Positions 24,725 through 35,370 of a stretch of 64,000 nucleotides of DNA are shown piece after piece. The DNA lies in NCBI GenBank assembly GCA_033961575.1, contig CM066731.1, positions 55,829,501 to 55,893,500 of the forward strand, written 5' to 3'. Numbering within the stretch: the first letter of the stretch is position 1; the number at the start of each line of letters is the position of its first letter. This DNA comes from Aselliscus stoliczkanus (Eukaryota > Chordata > Mammalia > Chiroptera > Hipposideridae). The position numbers and the translations under genes were made by a program. The notes under the pieces are model-generated. The model did no database searches. It was not told where the DNA came from and saw nothing but the letters and a program-made list of their open reading frames with translations.

Positions 24725-24860
24725 CTTTTCTCTTCTGTATTATGATTATCCTCCATCTCATAGGATTTCTCTGAGGATGAAAAGAGATTCAGAAAAGAAC
24801 TTCACAGAGCATGGGCAGATGTTGGCAATTCAGGAAATCATAACTAGTAGCAGCAGCAGT
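24725..24860 (+). mobile_element. Possible MIR relic
   Basis: CATCTCATAGGATTTCTCTGAGGATGAAAAGAGATT resembles the MIR segment 'CTCATAGGGTTGTTGTGAGGATTAAATGAG'. It is followed by a GCA-rich patch at 24849-24880. Confidence 0.5.
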
Positions 24861-25550
24861 AACAGCAGTAGCAACATTTGTAGTAGTTGCTCTTAGCCTG
24901 GCTTTTCTTTTGCAATTAAAAATCTTCTTGAAATTCATATCCTAAAACTCTAAAAACAGAAACCCAATTTGTAGCTATAAAAATAGCACTCTCACAGACA
25001 AAAATGTAGATACATCAGCAATCCTTTTTAAAACACTTCTCTGGAACTAGCCTTTTTCAGCAGCACTTATAATCTGGAGCTCAGAACAAGGGACAAGGTG
25101 GCCTGCTCAAGGGCAATTTTTCTACCATTAACTGAATGCTAGAATCATCATGTCACTGGAAAAGCAGAGAGATAAATCTAGAGTCATAATTTGGTAATAT
25201 GGTATACATTATCACCTCTTGATCGTGCATTTCAATTTGCATTTTGAAAAGGACTTTGTTTTGCTCATTGTTGTAGCTCCAGCTGTGAACTGACATGTTA
25301 TAGCCAATCAAGATACATTTGCTGAATAAATGCTTAAATTATTATAAAAGTAGATACATTTTTTTTTCCTCCCAGGGATATAAATCTATATTATAATACT
25401 GAAATTCTCTTAAGCATTGAATAGCCGAAAAAGAATAAAGAAAATTCAGTATGTGAGAGGACACTTTCATTGATCATCCTTATATACACATGGGAAAAGT
25501 AAGATACTAGCAGATTCTATAGCACTTTGCATATAACTCCATCAGTGCAT
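24861..25550. other. Single-copy DNA
   Basis: Nothing recognisable was seen. Confidence 0.4.
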
Positions 25551-25554
25551 GTCA

Positions 25555-25690
25555 CTGCCTGAAAACTTTCATGTCTATATTGATCTTCTCTCCTACATAT
25601 AAGCTCCTTGAGGATTCATATTCATCTTTATCATATCAGAGAAATTCAATAAAATATCATTTGGATGAACGGATGATTAAGTGAATTAAT
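25555..25690 (+). mobile_element. L2-like LINE 3' relic
   Basis: TAAGCTCCTTGAGGATTCATATTCATC followed by GAAATTCAATAAAATATCATTTGGATGAACGGATGA follows the order of the L2 3' end ('AAGCTCCTTGAGGGCAGGGAC ... AATAAATATTTGTTGAATGAATGAATGA'). Confidence 0.6.
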
Positions 25691-25839
25691 TAATAAGTAG
25701 TACCATCAAACAAAAATTGTTAGTGTATTGTATGAGATTTGTCAAATGATATGTTTCAGGACCTAACCTTATGAAGTTTAAAAGCAAGTTTTAAATTAAT
25801 CACACTGATACCAAGAAGCTTAACTGCATGCCAGAACAA

Positions 25840-26460
25840 AGGCCAACACTATTAAAAGAAATACAACAAAATTCAGCACTCCAAAATAAAATCCTCAGTA
25901 TCCAGCATGTAATAAAAGCTATCAAGCACGCAAAGAAACAGGAAAATATATAAAAAAAACCACCACAAAAACATAAAAACTGCAGCCCTCCAAAGTGAGA
26001 GAGAGAAATGGGTAATATTTCACATTATCAGACGTAGGTGTTAAAATGGCAAATATAAATGTGCTTCATATGTTCAAGAACAAAGAAGAAAACATGAACT
26101 TAAAAAAAAAAGAGAGGTCTAGAAATGGAAATTTTAGAGATGAAAATAAAATACCTGAAGTAAAACTACACTAGATGAGAGCAACAGCAGAGTAGATTAG
26201 ATGCTGTAGAAGAAAATAAGCAGCCAACTTGAAAAATTAGCAGTAGGAACTAGCCAAAAGGAAGAAAATACAGGTGAAAGATTTAAAAAGAAATGAAAGT
26301 GTTGTAATGACCTGTGGGACCATATAAAGCACTCTAAGTAATACAAACACTGGAATTCCAGAAAGAGAGGGGAGAATGATAGAGATAAAAAACATTTTCA
26401 AAGAATAATGGCCCAAATTTTCCCAAATTTCATCAAAATTATAAACTCATGGATCCTTTC
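25840..26460 (+). mobile_element. Ancient LINE-1 (L1M/HAL1-like) ORF1-region fragment
   Basis: The segment ATGACCTGTGGGACCATATAAAGCACTCTAAG, then a GGAATTCCAGAAAGAGAGGGGAGA-type segment, then AATAATGGCCCAAATTTTCCC correspond to the ORF1 coiled-coil/RRM boundary of ancient mammalian LINE-1s. Upstream sequence with AGCAACAGCAGAGTAGATTAGATG fits the same region. All frames are broken and neither end is visible. Confidence 0.65.
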
Positions 26461-26539
26461 TTTTTACATTATGCTATCTCATAGAAATTGCATATCGGAT
26501 ATATAAAAATTCAGCAACATAATTTAATATAATTGCAAA

Positions 26540-26785
26540 CACTTATACGACATCTATCATATACCAGACTCTGTTCAAAAAGCTTTACAGGTAGTAACCC
26601 ACATAGTCCCCATAACGTGAAGACTCTTGTTATCCCCATTTTACAGATAAGAACACTGACTCCCAGAAATACTGGCAGTATGCTCAGTGTAGCCCAATCT
26701 TAAGTGGATCCAGGACTCAAACTCATGAAATCTGGCTTCAGCTTCCAAGCTCTTAATCACTATGCTGTACAGCCTCTGTTCCACC
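26540..26785 (-). mobile_element. Nearly full-length MIR relic
   Basis: The plus strand reads the reverse complement of MIR almost end to end: ACCAGACTCTGTTCAAAAAGCTTTACAGG, CCCCATTTTACAGATAAGAACACTGA, then AGGACTCAAACTCATGAAATCTGGC and AGCTCTTAATCACTATGCTGTACAGCC. The last part is the reverse of the tRNA-like head. Confidence 0.85.
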
Positions 26786-26950
26786 TGTGCAAAGGACAGA
26801 CATTAACACTTTAAGACTCAAACTTGAGTCAGAAGTGCCCATTTTTTTTGCTAAACAAGATTTTTAAACAATTCAGTTCAATTGTGGGTGTGTTTTTTTT
26901 TTAACATAATATCCATTTTTCCCCTTATCACCCAGGATGCAGAATGACTC

Positions 26951-27520
26951 GGTCTGACAATTAAGTTAGAGAACTTGTTGCAATGATGTTGCTAACCTTC
27001 TTTGATATCAGAGGGATTATTCATGATGAATTTATACCAACAGTACAAACAGTTAACCAAGTTTACTATTTGGAAGTGCTGAAAAGGCTGAGTGAAAAAG
27101 GTAGATGAAAACGACCTGAACTTTTTGCCAATAATTCATGGCTCTTTAATCATGACAATGCATCAGCTCACATGGCACTGTTTGTAAGGGAGTTTTTAGC
27201 CAGTAAACAAATAACAGTATTGGAACACCCTTCCTACTCATCTGATATGGCCCCCAATGACTTCTTTCTTTACCAGAAGATAAAGGAAATATTGAAATGA
27301 AGACATTTTGATAACATTCAGGACATCAAGGGTTATATGACAACAGCTCTATTGGCCATTCCAGAAAAAGAGATCTAAAATTGCTTTAAGGGTGGACTAG
27401 GTGCTGGCATTGGTACATAGCTTCCCAAGGGGAGTACTTCAAAGGTGACCATAGTGATATTCAACAACGAGGTGTGTAGCACTTTTTCTAGGATGAGTTT
27501 GTGAACTTAATTGTCAGACC
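26951..27520 (+). mobile_element. Internally deleted mariner element
   Basis: The ends GGTCTGACAATTAAGTT and AACTTAATTGTCAGACC are perfect inverted repeats. The middle encodes a broken C-terminal half of a mariner transposase: a histidine-aspartate-asparagine-alanine (HDNA) segment near 27150, then 'SSDMAPNDFF' near 27238-27270, the equivalent of the family's SPDLAPSD signature. The N-terminal DNA-binding half and the first catalytic aspartate region are missing; the left end jumps into ATGTTGCTAACCTTCTTTGATATC. This family differs from the mariner at 48.4 kb. A fragment at 58690-59003 carries the missing central region. Confidence 0.85.
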
Positions 27521-27529
27521 TTCGTATGG

Positions 27530-29098
27530 TAATAAAATGTATGCAAATGCATAAACAACCTGGCAAAAAGACCAAGAGTATGGTAGCCTTCAAATTAGTG
27601 TGACTTGCCATTTAGCTACTTGACAAAAGCAGCAGGAAAGCTAGGTGTCTCTGAAAGAATGAGCACTTGTGATTTTCTGAAACCATATTTAAAAAGAAAA
27701 CCAAAAGCATCAGAATATGAGTTGTTAGTAACTGGACTCCTTCTAGCTGGACTCGGAGGATTCTTGCTGACCCATGTACCTCTGCTTGTCCTTTATCACC
27801 TATGTGCTTCCTCTGTAAACTGTCACTGACTTGTCAGAACTGATCAGGAAATCTAAGGTCATTCCCCAATGATAGACAGCTCTGGACATGACAGTGTCCC
27901 ATTTCTGGTTCTGTCACATACTGTATGAAAACTGATGTCCCATCACTCTACTTTCAGGATAAATAACTGCATGTAATAATGATGAAGTTTTTTTAAAGGT
28001 TAAAGAAAAAATTAACAGGATAAACTCAATATTTAATCATATTTTAAACAAATATTTAATCTAATAATGCAGAGTGACGGGATATCTTGTAGAAAGATGT
28101 AGAATCCTTTCTCCCTATGTATGAATAAAGCTGTCCATGCTCCTTGTTTGGGAACTCAAACCATTAAGAAAACCCAAATCTAGGAATAAGAAAGTAAAGG
28201 GACTTCATTCAGTAAAAGACCTGAGACCCTGATGACTCCCAGGGCCTCCAACCAATGAATTACAGGCTAGAATTCTGGAAGCATCTTTGTTTTTTTCCTA
28301 CGTGAGTACCTTGAATTTTGGTAGGACTTCTGTTATTCTTCAAAGAAAAAACAAAGGGAATCTTAATACTTAAATTATCCTTTCTGAAAAAGAAAAATCT
28401 GGAAAAATTTGGTGATTTTTAAAAAAAGTCTGACACCACTGAAATATACTAATAGGCTGTAAACTATAAATAATCTTATTGAAGGAAAAGTGGGAAATCA
28501 CTAACTGTGAACATGGTTATATACTATATACTGCATTCTTTGAAGGGGAAAGGGGTTGTAAAAGGAAACCCACTAGACTATATATATATATTAGCAAACA
28601 ACGTTTTGCTGCCATTTCCTATAGTGTTTTCTAACCCACCTTTTTTCAATTCCTCGTTGCCCCGATTTCTGTCATTGTTATCCTTGTTAATCATTTTATT
28701 CACTCTTATAGATTTTATTACAAAATATAAAGGAGAAAATACCCCATGCTGCCACAATTCTAGGATCTTGCCTCTGTTTTTCCATAATGCAGCCATTATG
28801 TTCACCTCTAGGTCTGAAGTTAGTCAAAAGCAGTTGTTTGAGGTGTAGGGAGGTAGTTTGACGGAGCTTCCTAAGGGCAGAGTATTCCATTCCAGGCATG
28901 CAAGGTCCCTTCTAGAATGGCAGATGCAGGATGTGTGCTAACCAGCCATTTGTATCCTTGCCTCAAAAATATCAGAGGTGATTTCTCCCAGGATAACTGG
29001 AAAAGTGAATATCAGGTAGATTCCCCCAAGGAACTAACTTAGACTCCAGTGTCCAGGCCATGACAGTTTGGGTTACTCCTTCAACGCCATCAAGGTTC
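27530..29098. other. Single-copy AT-rich DNA
   Basis: No exon or transposon was recognised. The 74-residue frame at 27605-27829 has a hydrophobic stretch but no family resemblance. Confidence 0.4.
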
Positions 29099-29100
29099 TA

Positions 29101-29256
29101 CAGTGATACCTTGGTTTGCAAACATAATTCGTTCCGGACACAAACTGTTCATACTGCAAGACATCGCTCGTTTACCACTTTAAAATGTATTAGAAATATT
29201 TGCTCATCTTGCAGAACACTCACAAACCCAGTTACTCACAATCCAACATTTCGCTG
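29101..29256. mobile_element. 156-bp TA-flanked MITE (CAG...CTG ends)
   Basis: Starts CAGTGATACCTTGGTTTGCA and ends in an imperfect inverse ending CTG, flanked by TA at 29099-29100 and 29257-29258. A second copy of exactly 156 bp lies at 39622-39777. CAG...CTG ends with a TA target fit pogo/Tigger-type or other Tc1/mariner-superfamily transposases. There is no coding capacity. Confidence 0.85.
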
Positions 29257-29258
29257 TA

Positions 29259-29985
29259 TATATTTTGCTACAACAACCATGACTTAAATAGTCATGGGAT
29301 GCTGTGACTTCTAAAGTGCTAAATTAGTGTTCTATAATTTTGCAGTCACTGGGGCATATTTTTAAGGAACTTCAGCTCATGACAAATGATTTTGGTAGGT
29401 TTTAGGACAACTATGAGTTCACAACTAACCATATTCATCACCCCCAAAATTAGATTAAATGGGATTTAGAAGAATAAAAATTTGGAGAGAGCCCATGAAT
29501 GTCACTTGCATGGGCAAGCAACATTTATGGCAACTGAGATGGTTCTGCAGCTAATTTTGTAAGATATCCTCCTCCCCTCACATACTCAAATATCAACCAC
29601 TTAAAATATACTAAATTGTTCATTCTAAAATTTACATTTTTTAAGACCCCACAAAGCAAAGCACAAACTACCTCACCTTAAACCACTTTTGTGATAAATC
29701 AATAGTGTAGCAGGTCCACATACTGTTAATTATCTGTCAAGATATTAACAGTGTTGCTTTCTAAAAAGAAGTCTAGAATTTGAAAAGCCAAGCTGAGTTG
29801 ATTAGCTAGGACAGATTGCTGCTTGTCTAAGTGACTTAGTTTGTGTGACGGAGCTACAAGCTGCCTTTGGGTTCACAAGTCCTTCAAAACCAAAGATCCG
29901 TGCTAATAGAAGTCTTTTCAGCATAAAGCACCCAACAATCAGAGTTAAAGTTTTATTTATTGGCTTTGACCATCTAGTTCTGTTA
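29259..29985. other. Single-copy AT-rich DNA
   Basis: Nothing recognisable was seen. Confidence 0.4.
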
Positions 29986-29988
29986 TCA

Positions 29989-30134
29989 ACCATAAGGGCC
30001 CCTACACTTCATCAACCCCTAACAATAGCCGCAAGCTTGGACAATCTGTCTTGCGTCTTCATTGGGTAAGACTTCAATGGAACAGCCTGGATTAAAGAGC
30101 AGCCCACGCATAAAATGGAAACTCATTAAAATAA
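29989..30134 (+). other. 150-bp paired sequence, copy 1
   Basis: This segment aligns collinearly with 35219-35369 on the same strand. Shared landmarks in order are CATAAGG, CACTTCAT, CAATCTGTCTTG, GTCTTC, CAAT, AAAG, GCCCAC and CTCATTAAAATAA. By eye about two-thirds of positions agree, with few gaps. It is not one of the bat SINEs, LINE-1 or MITEs seen here. It may be an ancient exapted repeat or a duplicated regulatory element. Confidence 0.65.
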
Positions 30135-30139
30135 ACTTT

Positions 30140-30954
30140 CTCAAAGGGGGAAACTTCGGTTCCAATTGAACTCAACCGTTTTTATTTCAAAGATGAAAGG
30201 CCCATTACCCTGTCATACATTCATGTGCTCTTGGCCTAAGTGCTTTCTATTTGATGACTTTAACTTTGGGGTCCCTTCCCATGTCTTTTTGGAGGCTTAA
30301 GAAACATAATAGGAATTCAGCTCTTATTGAGCCTGATTGGAACATAGTATCTGTGAACCTCTTAATAATACTTCAGACCTTTATGGTTTAATTTGCAATG
30401 GTGTCCCTTTTGTCTGCCTTACTGGCCTTTAATCTAAAGCACAATACACTCACTTTACATTTATTTGCAGAAAAGCTTGAATACCTAAAGATTTTGTAAT
30501 GTGCCCATTAAAAACAGTGATTTTTAAAAACACACAGATATGGTCATTTACATAACAGAATACATAGATGAATGAATACAAGGATGATGTCAAAGATGGT
30601 TGTCGCCAATTGTTTATATGAAAATTGACTTATAACTTTGAACCTGAAAACTTCACCTTGAACTTATTATGAAGGTATTTTCAGTGAAAGGAGCAATACA
30701 ATAAAATGAAAAAGTCAAGAGACTGGGAAAAATCTCTGTTATGTAAAAGTGCCAGCTGTCCTATGACAGAGTAATATAACTAATATTAGCTACAGCAAAT
30801 AATAATATTCTCAAAGCTTTAATTTTATATGAATGACCATTAAATGAAATGAACCACAATCATGGTTACTTAGACACACAGAATATTCAGAGAAAATGTT
30901 AATGTTCAAAGGAATGCAAAAACATCCACACAGTGGTTGTACACACATGCCATC
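30140..30954. other. Single-copy DNA
   Basis: No feature was recognised. Confidence 0.4.
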
Positions 30955-30968
30955 AAAAGGAAATTAAG

Positions 30969-31419
30969 GGCTGGCTGAGTGGCGCATTGGTTAAGAGCTG
31001 GCTTGGGATGCCAGCAGCCCCGGTTCGGATCCCACATATAAGGGCCAGTGACACTGCCCTCTACAGCTAACAACAGCTCTATCTGGAGCTGGGCTGCGCA
31101 AGCCCCGGCGATGGTGTAGGCTGCAGCCCCTGCTGCAGTGGGCTGCCATAGGCTACAGTGAGTGGCCGGCAGCCAGCGTGAGCGGCCGGCAGCAAGCATG
31201 AGCTGACAATAGCCGCGGTGAGCGACCATCCAGATGCCGGCGACTGATCTGCCTCATCTGGGAAGATCGCAATGATGATACCAACGTGGGCCAGTGAAGC
31301 AATGTCCTCCGCAACTAGACTGAAGAACAAGGAGACAGCAACTTGTCTGTTCCCCTTCCCCGATTCCCCAACGCTGTTCCCCTCCCCCAATTCCCCAATT
31401 TTTTTTTTTTTTTTTAAAA
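30969..31419 (+). mobile_element. Long tRNA-derived bat SINE (~450 bp)
   Basis: The head GGCTGGCTGAGTGGCGCATTGG with B-box-like GGTTCGGATCC matches the short SINEs. After GCCAGTGACACTGCCCTC it continues into a GC-rich body with degenerate ~22-bp repeats built on GTGAGCGGCCGGCAGC, then a pyrimidine-rich tail (CCCCTTCCCCGATTCCCC) ending in T and A runs. The target duplication AAAAGGAAATTAAG lies at 30955-30968 and 31420-31433. Confidence 0.93.
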
Positions 31420-31433
31420 AAAAGGAAATTAAG

Positions 31434-31919
31434 CTCTTTAAGACTGACGGCATGTCATTAAATAATTTTAATTCATACATCTTTGTCTGAGACCAAAATG
31501 TATGCCACGTGCATATTTTAAAAGAGATATTAAACAAATATATATCTCTTATGATAAAACATTCCTTTAAATTATGTAATTAGAAAGCTATATGTGGATG
31601 AAAATTAAATTTTATCACAATTAATAGCTAACGGTCTCTGTGTAATAGAAGTGTTATATAATTTTTTAGCAAAATTTTTCAGCAGAGTTTGCTAAATGTC
31701 TCTCAATTGTATTTTGAATTTAATTCATTTGTAAATTACTTAAATGTAGGTTTATTCTCTATGTAAAATTTTATCAAAAATTAATATATAAATAAAATAC
31801 CTTTTCTTTAACTAAAAGTCTACTATTTAAAACAAAACAAATGCAAAATCTAAAATATTACAAGGTAACACATAATCACAAATGACAAACTAGAAAAATA
31901 TTTGATTCTTACTTATGTT
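31434..31919. other. AT-rich DNA between two SINEs
   Basis: Nothing recognisable was seen. Confidence 0.4.
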
Positions 31920-31936
31920 AAAAACAAGACAAAAGG

Positions 31937-32381
31937 ACCGGCCGAGTGGTGCATTGGTTAAGCGCTGGTTTTGGGATGCCAGCGGCCCCGGTTCGGATCC
32001 CACATGAGGGCCAGTGACACTGCCCTCTACAGCTAACAACAGCTCCACCTGGAGCTGGACTGTGCGAGCCTCGGTGATGGTGTGGGCTGCAGCTCCTGCT
32101 GCAGTGGGCTGCCATAGGCTACAGTGAGTGGCCCACAGCCAGTGTGAGCGGCTGGCAGCCAGCGTGAGTTGCCAATAGCCGCAGTGAGCGACATCCAGAG
32201 GCCGGCGACCGATCTGCCTCATCCGGGAAGAGCGCAATGACGATACCAACAGTGAAGCAACATCCTCCACAACTAAACTGAAGAACAAAAAGACAGCAAC
32301 TTGTCTGTTCCCCTTCCCCGATTCCCCAACGCTGTTCCCCTCCGCCAATTCCCCAATAAAATCTTTAAAAAAAAAAAAAAA
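31937..32381 (+). mobile_element. Long tRNA-derived bat SINE (~445 bp)
   Basis: It has the same architecture as 30969-31419: head, GCCAGTGACACTGCCCTC link, body with GTGAGCGGCTGGCAGC repeats, and a tail ending CCCCAATAAAATCTTT plus a long A-run. The 16-bp target duplication AAAACAAGACAAAAGG (31921-31936, 32382-32397) is perfect, and the A tail is long and clean, so the copy is probably young. Confidence 0.94.
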
Positions 32382-32397
32382 AAAACAAGACAAAAGG

Positions 32398-33117
32398 CTT
32401 CAAATGGAGTCACTTGTGCTCAGCCCCACCATCATCAAAACAAGACTTAATACCTAATTTAATTACAGTGTCAGTCATGAATGGAATCTTAAACCAGTCA
32501 ATCTGAAATTACCTGGTCAGCATTAGCAAGGTCATCTGCCTGATGGACCCCTGCATCAGGGGTCCTTTGACTTTGTTGCAATCAGTCAGCTCTTCGCGAG
32601 TATAACTTCTTGTCCCACCTCCCTCTGTCTAGAAAAGTCTTCCATTTTGTACAGCTCTTCAGAGGGACTTCCTATTTGTTAAATGAGATGCTGCCCCATT
32701 CATGAATCCTTGAAGAAACCTAATAAGATCTTTACAATTTACTCAGTTTTTGTTTTTTAACGCTTGCTAGTTTTTTACCTGTGAAGTCAATCTCACCTTT
32801 TGTTTAGTGGTTGTTTTTGTATTTAATAGGAAATGTATTAAAATTTGAACATTAATTTTGAGTAACAAAACCCACCATCATTAAAAATACAAACAACTGT
32901 CATTCACTAAGTGGCACAACTAGCTCAAGTACAAGATAAACATCAGTCCTGGCTTTGAGAAAGCTCTAAATGAATTCTGTGGCATTGCTCAGCCAGAATC
33001 ACATGGATATATTGTTTCTCCACTCCTTTTTATTAATACCCTAGTTTCTGTATTTTATTTTGTATTGATTTTGGTCTTACCACATCTATCCTATCATCAA
33101 TATGAAAATAACAAATT
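32398..33117. other. Single-copy DNA
   Basis: Nothing recognisable was seen. Confidence 0.4.
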
Positions 33118-33132
33118 AAAATAAGCAACAAG

Positions 33133-33565
33133 TGGGCCAGCCAAGTGGCTCAGTTGGTTAAGAGCTCAAACACTGAGCAATAGGGTCGTTGGTTCAATTC
33201 CCATATGGGCCAGTGAGCTGCACCCCAGCTGAGCTGCCCTGAGCTGCCTACGGGTGGCTGGATATCTGAGTTGTTAGAGCCTGTGCTCTTGGCAACAAGG
33301 TTGCTGATTCAACTCCTGAATGGGATGGTGGGTTACGCCCACCTGCAATTAAGGTTGAACACAGCACCTTGAGCTGAGCGGCAGGGAGCTGCCCAAGGGC
33401 AGCTGGATGCCAACTGGACTTGAAGCTAAGAGCTGCGCCCTCCACAGCTAAGACTGAAGGACAACAATTTGGCTGTTCTCCTTCCCCAATTCCCTAACAC
33501 TGTTATCCTTTCCCAATTCCCCAATAAAATCTTTAAAAAAAAAAGGCATTAAAAATAAAATCTTT
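33133..33565 (+). mobile_element. Ves-like bat SINE (dimeric form)
   Basis: The head GGGCCAGCCAAGTGGCTCAG with B-box-like GGTTCAATTCC and CCCATATGGGCCAGTGAG is Ves-like. A second tRNA-like segment follows (GAGCCTGTGCTCTTGGCAACAAGGTTGCTGATTCAACTCC). The body includes ACTGGACTTGAAGCTAAGAGCTGCGCCCTCC and the tail ends CCCCAATAAAATCTTT. The tail carries a second AATAAAATCTTT copy. It is flanked by AAAATAAGCAACAAG at 33118-33132 and 33566-33580. Confidence 0.9.
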
Positions 33566-33580
33566 AAAATAAGCAACAAG

Positions 33581-34018
33581 GGCAGGTCCAGTGGCGTGAT
33601 GGTTAAGAGTTGGCTTGGGATGCCAGCTCTGAGAAGCAGGACCCCAGTTCAGATCCTACATGAGGGCCAGTGACGCTGCGCCCTCTACAGCTAAGACGTT
33701 GAACAACAGCTCGACCTGAAGCTGGGCTGCTGTGAGTGACCAGCAAAGGTGTAGGCTGCAGTGGGGCTGGCCAGCAGCTGGTGTGAGCTTTCGTGAGCTG
33801 CCGTGAACCACCCTGAGTGGCCGTCCAATGGCCGGCGAGCGACTGCCTCACCCGGGAAGAGCACAATGATCATACCAACACGGGCCAGTGAAGCAACGTC
33901 CTCTACAATTAGACTGAAGAACAAAAAGGACAGCAACTTGTCTGTTCCCCTTCCCTGATTCCCCAAAGCTGTTCCCCTCCCCCAATTCCCCAATAAAATC
34001 TTTAAAAAATGAATAAAT
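33581..34018 (+). mobile_element. Long tRNA-derived bat SINE in the same target
   Basis: The head GGCAGGTCCAGTGGCGTGATGG carries a short insertion around CTCTGAGAAGCAGGA. It continues through GCCAGTGACGCTGC, the GTGAGC-rich body and a CCCCAATAAAATCTTT tail, so it belongs to the family at 30969 and 31937. It is flanked by AAAATAAGCAACAAG at 33566-33580 and 34019-34033; the left copy also serves as the right duplication of the neighbouring SINE. Confidence 0.9.
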
Positions 34019-34033
34019 AAAATAAGCAACAAG

Positions 34034-35215
34034 CTCTCAGAGAAAACTAAAATAGGTCTGTCACTTTAAGCACAACTACATGGAGGTGAAGGATGATTAA
34101 AAGATTCATATTTGTGATGCACAGCATGAGACATAGGAATTTTTCAGTAGTGAGCTCTCCTATGGAAATTCACAGTTTAAAAAATATATATGATGTACAA
34201 CTGTCCTGGAGTATATCTAATAGACAAAATAATACTCCATATGTGCGTTCTATTATCTACCTCAACTGGTTTCATTTATCATAGTACTCAAATAAATCTG
34301 CAAAATCTGGATTATTCCAAGAATGTTTGCCTATAAAAATATGATTATTGTTAAGTAGAAGTTTTCCTTACCTAAAAAGGTAACTTATAAAACTTGCATT
34401 AAATATAAACCATTTGTAATTTTAAAAAAAAGATAACATAATGGGGGCATATATGATTTCTTGTTATCAGAAGGTTGACTCATGGAAGCTGAAGAACTGA
34501 TTAATTTCCTGTTTAAAGAAGTTGCTTCCCACAACTTTAAGAAAACCACTGTGTTAAGTTCTGCTTTCTGGATGTGAAGTTCTTTTTTCATCTTAAGTAG
34601 CATAGCTAGTGTATAAATACAATGGAAACTGCATTTGGAAGCTAAGGCCTCTCTAGGCTGCCCTTGAAAATTGAAAACAAGAGCAGTCAAAACCTGTCCA
34701 GTATGTGTTTGCCAGACCTTATATAGCTCATCAGAAAAGTTCCCCCAAAACATATCCAGTGTTGAAAATATGGCTATAAATAATAACCACAAAAAATTTT
34801 TAATTCAAACATTGTTTTCACTTAAATATATCACATAAATGTGGAATAATTTTTAACAAAGTATCAGATGATAAATGGTTTTTAAATTTGGACATAACAG
34901 CATCTACTAAAGAAAATCTAACGTAATTAAAATGCTTTAATTTTGTATGGAAATGGTCATGTGTCAAAAAATGAGATGGGACAATAGCTTTCCCCTGACA
35001 TTTACACATGCTAACAGTTGTCTCGAATGTTTGCAATTTTCATTTTTATGATATCATCTTCTTATGTTTTCCTAGGAAAACTGGGACACTATACCAGCAA
35101 ATTGAAGATTAGCAAGCAGATGATTTAAAGGATGTATATAGAGGTCTTACAGGGTAGGGGGAGTTTACTTTTTTTTTTGCCTTTTTTTCTTTTTGCCTTA
35201 ATCTTCTCATTTGGT
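34034..35215. other. Single-copy AT-rich DNA
   Basis: No feature was recognised. The minus-strand frame at 34385-34792 (135 residues) is the longest here and shows no domain I know. Confidence 0.4.
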
Positions 35216-35218
35216 TTG

Positions 35219-35369
35219 GAAACATAAGGCCCTGTTCACTTCATTTAAGCCTCACAATGACTGGAAGCCTGATCAATCTGTCTTGTGTCTTCTTAGGGTG
35301 AAACTGCAATTGAGCGGAAGCAACAGATGAACAAAGCCCACATTCAAATCTGTAGCTCATTAAAATAAC
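35219..35369 (+). other. 150-bp paired sequence, copy 2
   Basis: Collinear with 29989-30134 on the same strand (landmarks are listed there). The strongest match is ATCAATCTGTCTTGTGTCTTC, and the pair ends at CTCATTAAAATAA. A T-rich run lies just upstream (35168-35195) in this copy only. Confidence 0.65.
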
Positions 35370-35370
35370 G

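Noticed and set aside
27605..27829. 74-residue frame with a hydrophobic segment
   Set aside because: No homologous family comes to mind, there is no splice or promoter context, and short frames like this are expected by chance.
31890..32393. 167-residue minus-strand frame
   Set aside because: It lies within the long SINE and its tail; GC-rich SINE bodies are stop-poor.
34385..34792. 135-residue minus-strand frame as a host gene
   Set aside because: No domain or composition typical of a real protein is visible, and no supporting splice sites or neighbouring exons were found.
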